DNA of 64,000 nt. Source: an uncultured Alphaproteobacteria bacterium. Its GTDB lineage: Bacteria > Pseudomonadota > Alphaproteobacteria > Rhizobiales > Aestuariivirgaceae. A program made the translations under genes and the position numbers. This document shows positions 34,826 through 44,327 of this stretch, in pieces. The notes below the pieces were generated by a model. The model did no database searches. It had not been told where the DNA came from and worked only from the letters and a program-made list of their open reading frames with translations. Numbering within the stretch: position 1 is the stretch's first letter; every line of letters starts with the position of its first letter. Location of the stretch: contig CAMFKI010000012.1 of NCBI GenBank assembly GCA_945957365.1, positions 1-64,000 on the forward strand. The letters are read 5' to 3'.

Positions 34826-35278
34826 ATGTTCGATCTCACCCCCCTCTATCGTTCCACCGTCGGCTTCGACCGTCTGGCGCGCATGCTGAACGAGGCCTCG
34901 GCCTTCGAGGCGCCCAGCTATCCGCCCTATAACATCGAGAAGCTGTCGGACGACGAATACCGCATCACCATGGCGGTGGCGGGCTTCGCGCCTGAGGACA
35001 TCACCGTCGAAGTGAAGGGCAACGCCCTCACCGTCTCCGGCAAGAAGGCCGAGAAGACCGAGCAGTCCGGTGAATACCTCCACCAGGGCATCGCCTCGCG
35101 CGCTTTCGAGCGCCGCTTCCAACTCGCCGATCACATGCTCGTGCAGTCTGCCGGCATGGAAAACGGCCTGCTCCACGTCGCGCTGAAGCGCGAAGTGCCG
35201 GAAGCCCTCAAGCCGCGCACCATCCCGGTGAACGGCGTCGAGGCCCCGAAGGTGATCGAGGCCCGCAAGGCCGCCTGA
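34826..35278 (+). CDS. Small heat-shock protein Hsp20/IbpA-like
   Basis: A 150-residue alpha-crystallin-type chaperone that holds unfolding proteins for later refolding. The N-terminus FDLTPLYRSTVGFDRL matches class A rhizobial Hsps/IbpA. The alpha-crystallin domain (about 33-125) contains AVAGFAPEDITVEVK and the ERRFQLADH segment, ending in the ENGLLHVALKRE strand, with an IPV-type tail motif (RTIPVNG). The ATG at 34826 follows AAGGAG. A sigma-32 promoter and ROSE-like leader lie upstream, and an intrinsic terminator follows, so it is a single-gene heat-shock unit. Confidence 0.93.
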   Translation: MFDLTPLYRSTVGFDRLARMLNEASAFEAPSYPPYNIEKLSDDEYRITMAVAGFAPEDITVEVKGNALTVSGKKAEKTEQSGEYLHQGIASRAFERRFQLADHMLVQSAGMENGLLHVALKREVPEALKPRTIPVNGVEAPKVIEARKAA

Positions 35279-35304
35279 TCCGGTATCGCGTCGTACGAAC
35301 GAGG

Positions 35305-35330
35305 GGCGCTCCCGCAAGGGAGCGCCTTTT
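35305..35330 (+). terminator. Rho-independent terminator of hsp20
   Basis: GGCGCTCCC and GGGAGCGCC form a perfect 9-bp stem with a GCAA tetraloop, followed by TTTTGTGTTT. It lies 26 bases after the hsp20 stop. Confidence 0.88.
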
Positions 35331-35675
35331 GTGTTTGGGGCTGACGCCATCCGCGCCCGCCGTCGGCAAACCGCAAAACCGAGGATGCCATCTAACTTAT
35401 CGTCAGCAGACGCCGGACGGCGCGCCGAACATCACGCCAGGAAATTGCAGTCGTAGGTTGGGATCGATCCGGCGCGCCAATCCTCGTGCCGGAGAAATCA
35501 TGCGGTCGAACTCCTCACTTCACGGTGGATTTTGCCGTTCATGGACTGGCCATGCCGTCAAATTCGGCGCATGCAGTCATCTGCATGAACACCAATGTCC
35601 CGCAACTTCGCAGTCTGCAGCTTCGGCCGCAAGCGCACTTGCGGCGAGGACGAATACAGTTGCAGTTTCGGCAAG
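35331..35675. other. Gene-free stretch before the glycan operon
   Basis: 345 bases with mixed composition and lower GC than the flanking genes. Short frames cross it, but none has a ribosome site and sensible composition. The promoter of the methyltransferase operon should be here. An in-frame ATG at 35595 could extend that gene by 27 Cys/Lys-rich residues. Confidence 0.35.
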
Positions 35676-36599
35676 ATGACGAGAGGCGATAGCGCAGCCG
35701 TGACACAGGACGGACACGAACAATGCCCGGCATGCGCACGCGACGACAGCTGGAACTATCTTTATCGCGTCAACGGCTGTGACATTTGGCAATGCTCCGG
35801 TTGTGGGCTCGGACGTTCCCGCTCCGCCGGCTTCGACCCCGCCCGCTACTACGGCCGGGAGTATTTTACCGGCGGTCATGCCGATGGCTATGCCGACTAT
35901 GCGGATACAGCGGAGTTGCTGCAGCGTGACTTCTCCCGGCTTGCCGCCAATCTGGCGCAGCATTTCCCGCCGGGCAGCAGGCTGCTCGAGATCGGCTGCG
36001 CCTATGGCTACTTCCTGATGGAGGCGGCCCGGCATTTCGCGGTGCATGGCCTCGAGATCTCGGAAGCCGCTGTGGCCGAATGCAAGCGCAACGGACTGGG
36101 GGATGTTCGTTGTGGCACGCTGAAGACGGCCGCCTCCTTCGCGCATGGCTTCGACGTGATCGTGCTGCTCGACGTCATCGAGCACCTCGAAAACCCCGGC
36201 GAGGACCTCGCCCAGATGGCCGCGCTGCTCAATCCGGGCGGCATGATCGTCCTGACCACAGGTGACTTTTCCGCCCTATTGGCGCGGGCGATGGGCCGGC
36301 GCTGGCGTCTCATGACGCCGCCCCAGCACCAGTGGTTCTTCACGCCGGCATCGCTGTCTCGTCTCGCGCTGCGCAGCGATCTCGAGGTGCAAAGCTGCGA
36401 ACACCCTGGCAAGACGGTTCCGGTTTCGCTCATCTTCCATCAGCTGAAGCGGATGACCGGGCTCGGGCTGCCCGCATGGCCGCGCGCCCTCGGCCGGGTC
36501 GGTGTGCCTGTCAACCTGTTCGATGCCATGCGCGTGGTGCTGCGCAAGTGTTCCGGCACGGCTGGGGTGAGCGTGCAGCCAATGCGGGCAGGGCGATGA
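35676..36599 (+). CDS. SAM-dependent methyltransferase with N-terminal zinc ribbon
   Basis: A 307-residue class I methyltransferase. An N-terminal CPAC...CSGC pair (residues about 17-43) forms a small zinc ribbon. The SAM loop LLEIGCAYGYFL is near 105, and the family stretch LLDVIEHLENPGED near 168. Such zinc-ribbon methyltransferases act on sugars or lipid-linked glycans in polysaccharide clusters. It leads a tight operon: its TGA overlaps the ATG of the flippase-like gene. Start could be 35595; 35676 is preferred for composition. Confidence 0.8.
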   Translation: MTRGDSAAVTQDGHEQCPACARDDSWNYLYRVNGCDIWQCSGCGLGRSRSAGFDPARYYGREYFTGGHADGYADYADTAELLQRDFSRLAANLAQHFPPGSRLLEIGCAYGYFLMEAARHFAVHGLEISEAAVAECKRNGLGDVRCGTLKTAASFAHGFDVIVLLDVIEHLENPGEDLAQMAALLNPGGMIVLTTGDFSALLARAMGRRWRLMTPPQHQWFFTPASLSRLALRSDLEVQSCEHPGKTVPVSLIFHQLKRMTGLGLPAWPRALGRVGVPVNLFDAMRVVLRKCSGTAGVSVQPMRAGR

Positions 36600-36961
36600 A
36601 GCGCCTCGATCTCATGGTGCTCGCCCTCTATGCCGCGGGCATGTTCGTCGGGCAGATGCTGTTCAAGCGCGCCGCCGTGGAGAGCGCCTCCGTCGGTCTG
36701 GGCCTTTCCGGCCGGGTCCTTGCCGTGCTGCTGAACCCGGTTTTCCTCGTTGCCCTTGCCCTCTATCTCGCGCTCGCCGTGGCGTGGATCGGCATCCTCC
36801 AGATCATGCCCATGTCGCGTGCCTATCCGGTCGTGGCGCTGAACTTTGCCCTCGTCCCGCTGGCCGGGGTGCTGTGGTACGCAGAGAGGCTGAGCGTTCT
36901 GAATTTCCTCGGCATCGCTCTCATCGTCATCGGCATCCTGCTCGTCACCCTGGGAGACTAG
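36596..36961 (+). CDS. Small EamA/SMR-type membrane protein, ArnE/F-like
   Basis: A 121-residue protein with four transmembrane helices. It resembles small multidrug-resistance transporters and the ArnE/ArnF subunits that flip undecaprenyl-phosphate-aminoarabinose. Signposts are MFVGQMLFKRAA in helix 1, the PMSRAYPVVALNFALVPLAG stretch, and the closing LGIALIVIGILLVT. Coupled by ATGA overlap to the methyltransferase and followed two bases later by a GT2, it likely moves a lipid-linked sugar. Confidence 0.78.
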   Translation: MKRLDLMVLALYAAGMFVGQMLFKRAAVESASVGLGLSGRVLAVLLNPVFLVALALYLALAVAWIGILQIMPMSRAYPVVALNFALVPLAGVLWYAERLSVLNFLGIALIVIGILLVTLGD

Positions 36962-36963
36962 CA

Positions 36964-37647
36964 TTGGCAACGGACAAGCGCCTGTGGGTGGTGATCGCGG
37001 CTTACAACGAAGGCCAGGTCATCGGTGACGTCGTCTCCGAACTGCGCCGGATGTTCGCGCATGTCGTTGTCGTTGACGACGGGTCCGCCGACGTCACCGG
37101 TGAAGCCGCCCGGGCTGCGGGTGCCGTGGTCCTGAGGCATTGCCTGAACCTGGGCCAGGGCGCTGCGCTCCAGACGGGAATCGATTACGCCCTCCTTCAG
37201 GGGGCCCCTTTCGTCGCAACCTTCGATGCCGACGGGCAGCACGATCCGCATGACCTCACCGTCATGCTGGACCGGCTGCAGGACAGCGGCAGCGACGTGG
37301 CACTTGGGTCACGCTTTCTGGGCGCCGCCCCGGGCATGCCGGCCTCGCGTCGTCTGCTCCTCAAGCTCGCCCTGCTGTTTCAGCGCATCACGACCGGCCT
37401 CGACCTGTCCGACGCCCACAACGGCCTGCGGATCCTGCGGGCATCCGCCGCCGGCAAGCTCAGGATCGACCAGAACCGGATGGCGCATGCGTCCGAGATC
37501 ATCGCCAAGATCGCGCAGGCCCGACTGGCGGTCGTCGAGGTTCCGTGCACGATCCGCTATACCGACTATTCGAAGCAGAAGGGGCAGCGGCTGGCCGGCA
37601 GCTTTGACGTTCTGGTCGACCTCCTGGTGAGGAAACTCTACCGATGA
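36964..37647 (+). CDS. Polyprenyl-phosphate-type family 2 glycosyltransferase
   Basis: A 227-residue soluble GT2 like dolichol-phosphate mannosyltransferase. It shows VVIAAYNEGQVI at the start, VVVDDGSADVT near 38, FDADGQHDP near 85 and the YTDYSKQKGQ stretch near 200. The start is probably TTG at 36964, two bases after the preceding stop; no closer ATG fits the first strand. It should make a polyprenyl-phosphate sugar for the flippase encoded just upstream. Its stop overlaps the ATG of the DUF2304 gene. Confidence 0.85.
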   Translation: MATDKRLWVVIAAYNEGQVIGDVVSELRRMFAHVVVVDDGSADVTGEAARAAGAVVLRHCLNLGQGAALQTGIDYALLQGAPFVATFDADGQHDPHDLTVMLDRLQDSGSDVALGSRFLGAAPGMPASRRLLLKLALLFQRITTGLDLSDAHNGLRILRASAAGKLRIDQNRMAHASEIIAKIAQARLAVVEVPCTIRYTDYSKQKGQRLAGSFDVLVDLLVRKLYR

Positions 37648-38060
37648 TCTTTCAGCTGCTGTTGCTCGTCGCGCTGGGCATGATCGCCATCTATGCCCAT
37701 TTCCAGCGCAAGCGGTCTCCCTACGTGTCGGCGCTGGTCGTCATCATCGGGCTGCTCGGCCTGCCGCTCGTCTCCGATCCGGACCTGGCCAATCGCATCG
37801 CCAAGAGCGTCGGCATCGGGCGCGGTGCGGACCTGATCCTCTACTGCTTCGTCCTCGTGACGCTGATCGCGATCTTCAACCTTCATCTCCGCTTTCGTGC
37901 GACCGAGCAGCGCCTGACGCGGATCGTGCGTGATGCAGCGATCACCCGCGCGGAGCTCGCCCATGGCGGCAACACCGGTTCCCCCGATGGCGCCGCAGGT
38001 GCGGGGCAGGCGCCTCAGGCGCCGGCGGACGGCGACATCGGGACCGGCGACCGGGGTTGA
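37644..38060 (+). CDS. DUF2304-family membrane protein
   Basis: A 138-residue protein with three hydrophobic helices, the DUF2304 pattern VGIGRGADLILY near residue 60 and a Gly/Ala/Pro-rich tail. DUF2304 genes usually accompany GT2 and flippase genes in glycan clusters. ATG overlaps the GT2 stop (ATGA). Its last 46 bases overlap the 3' end of the convergent gene at 38015, an unusually deep tail overlap; the tail may be dispensable. Confidence 0.78.
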   Translation: MIFQLLLLVALGMIAIYAHFQRKRSPYVSALVVIIGLLGLPLVSDPDLANRIAKSVGIGRGADLILYCFVLVTLIAIFNLHLRFRATEQRLTRIVRDAAITRAELAHGGNTGSPDGAAGAGQAPQAPADGDIGTGDRG

Positions 38061-40066
38061 TGCCGGTTGGAACGTCGAAGGTCCGCCACCTCTGCCGGCT
38101 TGAGCCGGCCTCGTGCAACCATCGCCGTCAGAAAGACCAGCACCGGGAAGCCCGCGACGTAGAGACAGTATTGATATCTGAAATCCTGCGATGAAATGAG
38201 AGGGACGAGCGACAGCGTCGTGGCCACGACCGGAACGATGGACATCGCCGGAAGCACCTCGCGCCGGAGCAGGAAGAGATTGCCTGCCATGAAGACCAGC
38301 ATCAGCTGCAAGAGGGCGGGACGCCAGAAAAGCACCGTCAGCCAGGTTTCCGAAAGTGTCCACTGGAGCAGTTGATGGAGGGCATTGTTGATGGACAAGT
38401 CCGGTGCCGCGATCACCTGGTATTGCGAAAGCGGACCGACAAACAGGTCCGGCGGGATGCCGAGCGGCAGGCCGATGGACCCGTCGGTCGGCGAGATCTG
38501 CCAATTGAGGGCATTCATGCAGGCGAAATGGTGGAGCGCGACGAGAGGATGCTGAAGTGCGGCGTGAAAGGCATAGGGCAGCAGGTCGCGGCCAAGCCTG
38601 GCCTTCTGCACGTCAGGCCTGAAGAACAGGGGGACGGCCGTCAGGCAGTTGTAGTTCTGCTTCCACTCATCGAGAGGCAATATGGTCTGTAGCTTCTCTT
38701 GCGTTTCGACGGGCAGGTCCGCGCCCTGCGCCACCATCGCGCTCAGCAGATGCATGGGCAGGAGGCCCGCATAGCCTTCCGGAATGGGTTGGACGCGGCC
38801 GGTGGCCGGAAGGATCACCGCGTTCCAGAGAATGGGTGCTGCAATCGCTCCGGCCAGCAGCACCAGCACCCCACGGCGCGCCAGAATGGGATGGAAGACA
38901 TAGCAAAGATACAGCGCGACCAGAGCCGAGGCGATCATGCCGTTGAGCCGCGTCGCCGCGATGGCGAACAGCACCAGGGCAAGGACCACCTGGAACCGGG
39001 TCGCGGCGAGGGCCTGCCCCCTCGTGCGGAGAACGTCAAGCACCATCGCCGTGAGGATCGCCACGAAGGCTGCAAAGGGAATGTCCTTCCAGAACATGCT
39101 CGACAGCAAGGCGACAGACGGCAGCAGCGGCGTCACGACCGCAGCGATCCACGGCGGGGCCAGTCCAAGACGCCATTTCCCGATTTCCGAACACAGATAG
39201 CCAATCGCAGCCGACAGCAGAATGATCTGCACGATCATCGAAATGCCGATGCTGCCGAAGGCCAGCCCGGGACCGCCGATGAGCAGGATGGGAAGGACCG
39301 GAACCGCGAGGTTGAAATTCACCTCGTGCAACTGTGCCCACTCTGCTGCCGAGTCTGCCGACATCTGCGCCGGCCACGTCCCCATCAGCACGATCGCAAA
39401 GATCAGGAGCGAGGGAAGCGACAAGGGAATGACCCCCGTGAGGGCGGGCCGTGCCGCGGGCATCTCGGCTGCCCGGCGGAACGAAATCATGTCGAGCAAT
39501 GTGCTCATCAGCCAAAACAGGGCCGTCAGCGCCACGAGCCACAGAGCGACGTCGAGGAGATTGCCCCGCGGCGCGATCTTGCCTTGCGGGAAGTCGCTGA
39601 GGCTGACGTTCACCCCGCCTGGCTGCAGGCTGTAGAGCTCGATCTTGCGCGACACGCCGTTGACGGTGAGGACGACCTCACCCGACCAGGCATGCATGCC
39701 GAAACGGAACGAGCCGTTTGGGTCCGCCACGGCATCGCATTCCGCAACCGCGGGCTGATCCTTGTATGACACGAGGACCTTGCCTCGTCTCTCCCACGCG
39801 CCCGCCCCTCTCTGGCCCGAGGCGCCCACGGCGTTGTCGGCCAGGCAGTCGGCATCGAGCCCCGCCGGCATTTGGGTAATCCACACTTCGGAGCCCTTGC
39901 CCGCCGGATTGCGAACGCCGGTGGCCTCGACCTTGATGTGCGTTTCATGTCCGCTGGCAAGGGGCAACATCGGCCACGAGACAACGGCGAGCAGCGCCAC
40001 CACAAGGCAGTAGAGCAGAAGCCCGGCATTGTCGGAACGTGACCGCCGATCAAAATAACTCTTCAT
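38015..40066 (-). CDS. Large polytopic membrane protein, putative glycan-modifying
   Basis: A 683-residue protein. One N-terminal helix is followed by a periplasmic beta-type domain (about 40-160) with two cysteines. About eleven further transmembrane helices and a large loop around 400-530 follow. Topology recalls GT-C glycosyltransferases or acceptor polymerases, but the first loop lacks a sure DxD motif and I do not recognise the family. Expression is opposite to the glycan operon at 35.7-38 kb, overlapping it tail to tail by 46 bases. Neighbours suggest a surface-glycan function. Confidence 0.6.
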   Translation of the reverse strand: MKSYFDRRSRSDNAGLLLYCLVVALLAVVSWPMLPLASGHETHIKVEATGVRNPAGKGSEVWITQMPAGLDADCLADNAVGASGQRGAGAWERRGKVLVSYKDQPAVAECDAVADPNGSFRFGMHAWSGEVVLTVNGVSRKIELYSLQPGGVNVSLSDFPQGKIAPRGNLLDVALWLVALTALFWLMSTLLDMISFRRAAEMPAARPALTGVIPLSLPSLLIFAIVLMGTWPAQMSADSAAEWAQLHEVNFNLAVPVLPILLIGGPGLAFGSIGISMIVQIILLSAAIGYLCSEIGKWRLGLAPPWIAAVVTPLLPSVALLSSMFWKDIPFAAFVAILTAMVLDVLRTRGQALAATRFQVVLALVLFAIAATRLNGMIASALVALYLCYVFHPILARRGVLVLLAGAIAAPILWNAVILPATGRVQPIPEGYAGLLPMHLLSAMVAQGADLPVETQEKLQTILPLDEWKQNYNCLTAVPLFFRPDVQKARLGRDLLPYAFHAALQHPLVALHHFACMNALNWQISPTDGSIGLPLGIPPDLFVGPLSQYQVIAAPDLSINNALHQLLQWTLSETWLTVLFWRPALLQLMLVFMAGNLFLLRREVLPAMSIVPVVATTLSLVPLISSQDFRYQYCLYVAGFPVLVFLTAMVARGRLKPAEVADLRRSNRHQPRSPVPMSPSAGA

Positions 40067-40307
40067 GTCGCGCTCCCGTCTGCGGCTGTGTCTACCCCAT
40101 TGCGAATGTTCACCGGGAAGTCAACATCACTAAGTTCCTTGCTGAGCCGCCCCAAGCAGCCGCGACGGGGAAAGCAGCCGACATTCCCGCGCAACATGCA
40201 TTTATGTGCAACGGCCGGACGAAAGCAGTGCATGAAAACGCGCAATGTCACTCCACTTTGAGGCCATCATGAGCTATGGAGGTGTCATCCTTTCACGATG
40301 AAACAAG

Positions 40308-43300
40308 ATGACGCAGGCAGCCGGTACTTACGACGATAAGTTGTCATTTGCACATGTGCGATCCGCCCTCCACGCAGCGACCGCTTCGGGGGATGTCGGT
40401 GCGGTCACCGCAATGCTGGACAGGGCGCGTGCGGGAGGCACACCGCCGTGGAGCATCGGCGAGCACGCCGAACTCGGCAACGTGCTGATGCAGCTCAAGC
40501 TGTTCGATGCCGCGGAGTGGGCGTTCGGCGCAATCCGCGCAGGCTGGCCGCAGGATGCCGTGGGCTGGCGCGGCGGCGCCCTGGTTGCCGCACACCTTGC
40601 GGACTGGGAGAGGTGCGCGTGGTTATGGGAAGAAAGCCTGGCGCGCTGCCCGGCCGACAGTCACCAGCCCTGGTGGCTTGCCTCCCACGCCGATGCGCTG
40701 TTGCGCGCCGGTCAGGCCGAACGCGCCGCAGATATTCATGCCGCGCTGCGCAGCCGCTGGCCCCAGGATCCGGCCGGGTGGCGCGGCGGCGCTCAGCTGG
40801 CGGTCCAGAAGGGTGACTGGTCAGCCGCCAGCAGCTTCTGGCGCGAAAGCCTCGCACTGACTCCCGAAGCGAACCAGCCGCCCTGGTGCTGGGCATCTCT
40901 TGCCGATGCGCTGATGAAGCAGGAGGATTTCGACGGCGCCGCCGCCGCCTATGCCACGCTTCGCACGCGGTGGCCGGATGTCTCGCTCGGCTGGTCCGGC
41001 AGCGCTCTCTTGGCTGCAAAGCAGGAGCGCTTGCCCGAGGCCGCGGAATTCTGGGAGCGCTGTCTCGGACAAGGCCCCGCAGAAGGTCATTCAAGCTGGT
41101 GGTGGGCTTCCTACGCCGACGTCCTTCAACGGCTCGACCGGCCGGATCGGGCCCGCAATGTCTACGCTCAGCTGCGCGCGCGCTGGCCCAACGATCCGGC
41201 CGGCTGGCGCGGGGGCGTCAGGCTCATTGCCGAAGCGCGCGGCTGGCGCGGCGCGGTGCGCCGGCTGGCGGGCTGGAGGGAGGCCGTGCGGCGGTCGAAG
41301 TCGGCGGATCTCCATGCCGAGTACATCCTCGCCCTGCTGCGCGCCGGGGAGGCTGCGGACGCCGATCGGGAGACCGTGGCCTTCTGCTCTGCCTTCGGCC
41401 ACGACAAGCGCATCATCACCTTGCTGACGGAGACGGCGCGGCTCGATGGCGACCCGCGAAGGGCGCTCGACCGGCTGTTGCGGCTGGATGAAGCCGTGCC
41501 TTTTGGCCATTGCCCGCCGAGCCAGCTCGTGCTGCTGCTGTACAATGCAGGCAAGACGCGCAGCGAGGCGGCCCGCATCCTCACCACCTGGCTCGGCAGC
41601 GATGATCATGCAAGCTATCTCGATCCGCTGTACGGCGTGTTGCGAGCCGAGTCCTCGGATCTCGCAGAGCTTGCCGAAATGCATCGCAAGCGAAAGCGAC
41701 CCTTCGCCACGCGCGCCGACGTGCGCCGGCTTCTGGCTCTCTTTCTGAAGGACCGGAGCTACCCCTGTTTCGAGGCCTTCGTGGCGTCGGCACTCGAGAT
41801 CGCCGACGAACGCGGCGTCCGCAAGCTTCACGAGCTCGCCGAGGCGCGCTTTCCGCGGTCGCGCCTCGCGCTGCAGCTCGGGGCCTATGTGACGGCCGGA
41901 TCGGTGCCTCTGTCGGCGGAAGACAATGCCTTCGCCTATCGTTGGCGAAACATGCTCCCCGATGAAGACCTGTCGATCGCCCCGCAGCTGGCGGGGCGGC
42001 CCTGGCGACGCCTCGTCTGCGCACTCATGATCCGCGATGAAGACGAAATGCTGCCCCATGTGCTTCGTCACTACAGCGCGCTCGGCGTCGACAGTTTCAT
42101 CATCATCGACAATGGCTCCGAAACCGATCCTGCCACCCTGCTGAGCGACTTCGGCGCGATGGAGATCACCCTGGTGCGGGCGGCGAGTGATTTCGCGGCC
42201 GTTCGCCACGGCACGTTCTGGCTCAACGAGATACTCGGGTCGGGCTGCTGCGACTGGCTGCTGTTCGTCGACTGCGATGAATTCCTGGTGTTTCCCGGCG
42301 ATGCCGACAGGACCCTGCCGCAGCTGCTCGACCATTTCGATGCCCGCGGCGAGACGGCGATGTTCGCCCTCATGCTGGACGCCTTCGACCAGGGCTTCGC
42401 CAGCGGTCGGGCGATGTCCGGCAAGCTGGAGGATTACCAACAGACGCTCGCCAGCATCCGCTTCGAGCCCAGCCTGTTGCCTCCCTGGATCATGGCCAGC
42501 GGAGGCGTGCGCGACATACAGCAGCACCTCGTCAAGACGCCGCTCGTCAAGGCTGCGGCGGGGCTTCGCTATCTCAACAATCATTACGTCACGCAGTGCC
42601 GGCGCGCGGCGACCAGGGGGGCGTTGATCCACCACAAGATCTTCCGGGACCGCGAATTCTTCGTGTCGGACCTCGAGGCCGTGTTCGCCCACAGCCGGGT
42701 GAAGCACCGCAACAAGCCTTGTGTCTCGCGTCATCTCGCCATGGCGCAGTTGCGAATGGTACCCGGACCGGAGCAGGCCTTCCATGTGGGGATCACCCCC
42801 GACCGCTTGTCGTCACTGGGCTATGTTTCGGCAGACCCGGCGTGGGAAGCGCAATTGCCCCGCAGGCCGGCGAGCGATCGGATGGCCGCAGCCGGGCCGG
42901 CACAGCGCAGGCTTGCGACGATGATGAGGAAGCCAGGCTGGGCCACGCTCGACGACATGCCCTTGCCGGAAATGCTGAAACAATTGGCATTCGCGGCAGG
43001 CTTCGCCCCTCGCCAGGACTTGCGGCTTCTGCTCAACGCCCACATGGCGCGGATCGGTCCAGGCGAGGTGCGTTGCGCCATGCTCCTGTTTGTCGCGCAG
43101 CATCTGCACAAGAGGCGGGTTTCTCAGCGCCTGCTGCGGCGCCTTCTCGGCTTGCTCGATCAAGCACCGAACTCCGACTGTGCGCATGCCCTGGCGGATA
43201 TCGCAGCGGCGATGGGGCCGGGCGACAGCACCGCTGTGACGATCCTCGAGGCGCTGATGGCCTCGGCCGACCCGCCGCGCGTCGCCATCAAACTCCTCGC

Positions 43301-44327
43301 CGATTTTCGCATCCGGCGTGGTCACTACAAGGAAGCTCGCGACCTGTTCCGGCGGAACGACCCCATGGCCGACAGCGAATCGCTGGTGCTGTATCTTCGC
43401 AGCCTGGAATATCTTCGGGATTGGGATCGTCACCGGGCGACGATGCTGGCTGCGTTCGAGCGGGGAGCGATCCCGCCGGGCCGCCGCTCGCTGTGGAGCA
43501 TTCATGTCATTCCGTCCGAGCAATGCCGGCAGGAGATGCTGGCGCGCTTCCACCATGCGATGAGCCAACAGCGCGAACAGCTGGATGGCGAGGGGCTCGC
43601 CGCCTTCCTGGCGGCAAGTCACCTGCTTGGCCGCAAGGAGGAGTTCGCAGCCACCTTCAGGAGGGCCGAGGCGCAGCTTCCGAGCATCTGCCAGAAATAC
43701 TTCAACCGGCTCATCAAGGCAGGGGAAGGGATGGCGCCGCCCAATCGTGCCTGGTGCGTCGGCCTCTCCAAGACGGGGACGACAAGCTTTCATGTCTTTT
43801 GCAATGACATCGGGCTCGCGTCCGCACATTGGATGAACCCCGTTCTGGGTAACCTGATCACCCCTGAGGATGGCGATCTGTTCGATGTGGTTTCAGACAG
43901 CACGGTCACTTACCTCGCGAGGGTCCAGGGCATTCCCAAGGATCGCAAGGTGGTCGCCACGACGCGCGACGTCGCATCCTGGTCACGGTCCTTCATGCAG
44001 CATTTTCGGCTGGCCCTGGCTTCGCCCGGCGCTTCCTTCGAAAAGATGCGGGAGATCGCCAACGATTGGGAAAATCTGGGCCGGGGAAAGGCCTGGCACG
44101 ACATCCATCACGAGTTGCACTTCCGATTCCGCACTCTCGTTGAGTCCTACGATTTTCACCATGAATGGCTGGCCGGACTCCGCCGCGAGCGGGGCGATCT
44201 CTTCCTCGAGGTGCCAGTCGAGGAGAGCGCGGAGGCCAAGGCGCAGGCAGTTCGGCGCTTCCTTGGCGAGACGGAACGGCGCGCCGCCTATCCGCATGCC
44301 AACCTGTCGATCAACCAGGTGGCTTGA
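40308..44327 (+). CDS. TPR - family 2 glycosyltransferase - sulfotransferase fusion
   Basis: A 1339-residue cytoplasmic protein with three parts. Residues about 1-360 are helical repeats of about 70 residues, each with a WP..GWRGGA motif (near 80, 150, 220 and 291). Residues about 565-800 form a GT-A domain with ALMIRDEDEMLPHVLRHY, IIIDNGSETDP and the metal motif LLFVDCDEFLVFPG near 655. After another helical part, residues about 1148-1339 resemble a sulfotransferase, with the PAPS-loop GLSKTGTTSFH near 1152 and RDVASWSRSF near 1222. It could add a sugar and then a sulfate to one acceptor. The combination is unusual. The 3' end overlaps the convergent GT2 by 17 bases. Confidence 0.78.
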   Translation: MTQAAGTYDDKLSFAHVRSALHAATASGDVGAVTAMLDRARAGGTPPWSIGEHAELGNVLMQLKLFDAAEWAFGAIRAGWPQDAVGWRGGALVAAHLADWERCAWLWEESLARCPADSHQPWWLASHADALLRAGQAERAADIHAALRSRWPQDPAGWRGGAQLAVQKGDWSAASSFWRESLALTPEANQPPWCWASLADALMKQEDFDGAAAAYATLRTRWPDVSLGWSGSALLAAKQERLPEAAEFWERCLGQGPAEGHSSWWWASYADVLQRLDRPDRARNVYAQLRARWPNDPAGWRGGVRLIAEARGWRGAVRRLAGWREAVRRSKSADLHAEYILALLRAGEAADADRETVAFCSAFGHDKRIITLLTETARLDGDPRRALDRLLRLDEAVPFGHCPPSQLVLLLYNAGKTRSEAARILTTWLGSDDHASYLDPLYGVLRAESSDLAELAEMHRKRKRPFATRADVRRLLALFLKDRSYPCFEAFVASALEIADERGVRKLHELAEARFPRSRLALQLGAYVTAGSVPLSAEDNAFAYRWRNMLPDEDLSIAPQLAGRPWRRLVCALMIRDEDEMLPHVLRHYSALGVDSFIIIDNGSETDPATLLSDFGAMEITLVRAASDFAAVRHGTFWLNEILGSGCCDWLLFVDCDEFLVFPGDADRTLPQLLDHFDARGETAMFALMLDAFDQGFASGRAMSGKLEDYQQTLASIRFEPSLLPPWIMASGGVRDIQQHLVKTPLVKAAAGLRYLNNHYVTQCRRAATRGALIHHKIFRDREFFVSDLEAVFAHSRVKHRNKPCVSRHLAMAQLRMVPGPEQAFHVGITPDRLSSLGYVSADPAWEAQLPRRPASDRMAAAGPAQRRLATMMRKPGWATLDDMPLPEMLKQLAFAAGFAPRQDLRLLLNAHMARIGPGEVRCAMLLFVAQHLHKRRVSQRLLRRLLGLLDQAPNSDCAHALADIAAAMGPGDSTAVTILEALMASADPPRVAIKLLADFRIRRGHYKEARDLFRRNDPMADSESLVLYLRSLEYLRDWDRHRATMLAAFERGAIPPGRRSLWSIHVIPSEQCRQEMLARFHHAMSQQREQLDGEGLAAFLAASHLLGRKEEFAATFRRAEAQLPSICQKYFNRLIKAGEGMAPPNRAWCVGLSKTGTTSFHVFCNDIGLASAHWMNPVLGNLITPEDGDLFDVVSDSTVTYLARVQGIPKDRKVVATTRDVASWSRSFMQHFRLALASPGASFEKMREIANDWENLGRGKAWHDIHHELHFRFRTLVESYDFHHEWLAGLRRERGDLFLEVPVEESAEAKAQAVRRFLGETERRAAYPHANLSINQVA

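Noticed and set aside
35595..35675. Extension of the methyltransferase to ATG 35595
   Set aside because: The extra 27 residues are Cys/Lys/Ser-rich and unlike the family start. The ATG at 35676 lies nearer the zinc-ribbon domain, though neither has a strong ribosome site.
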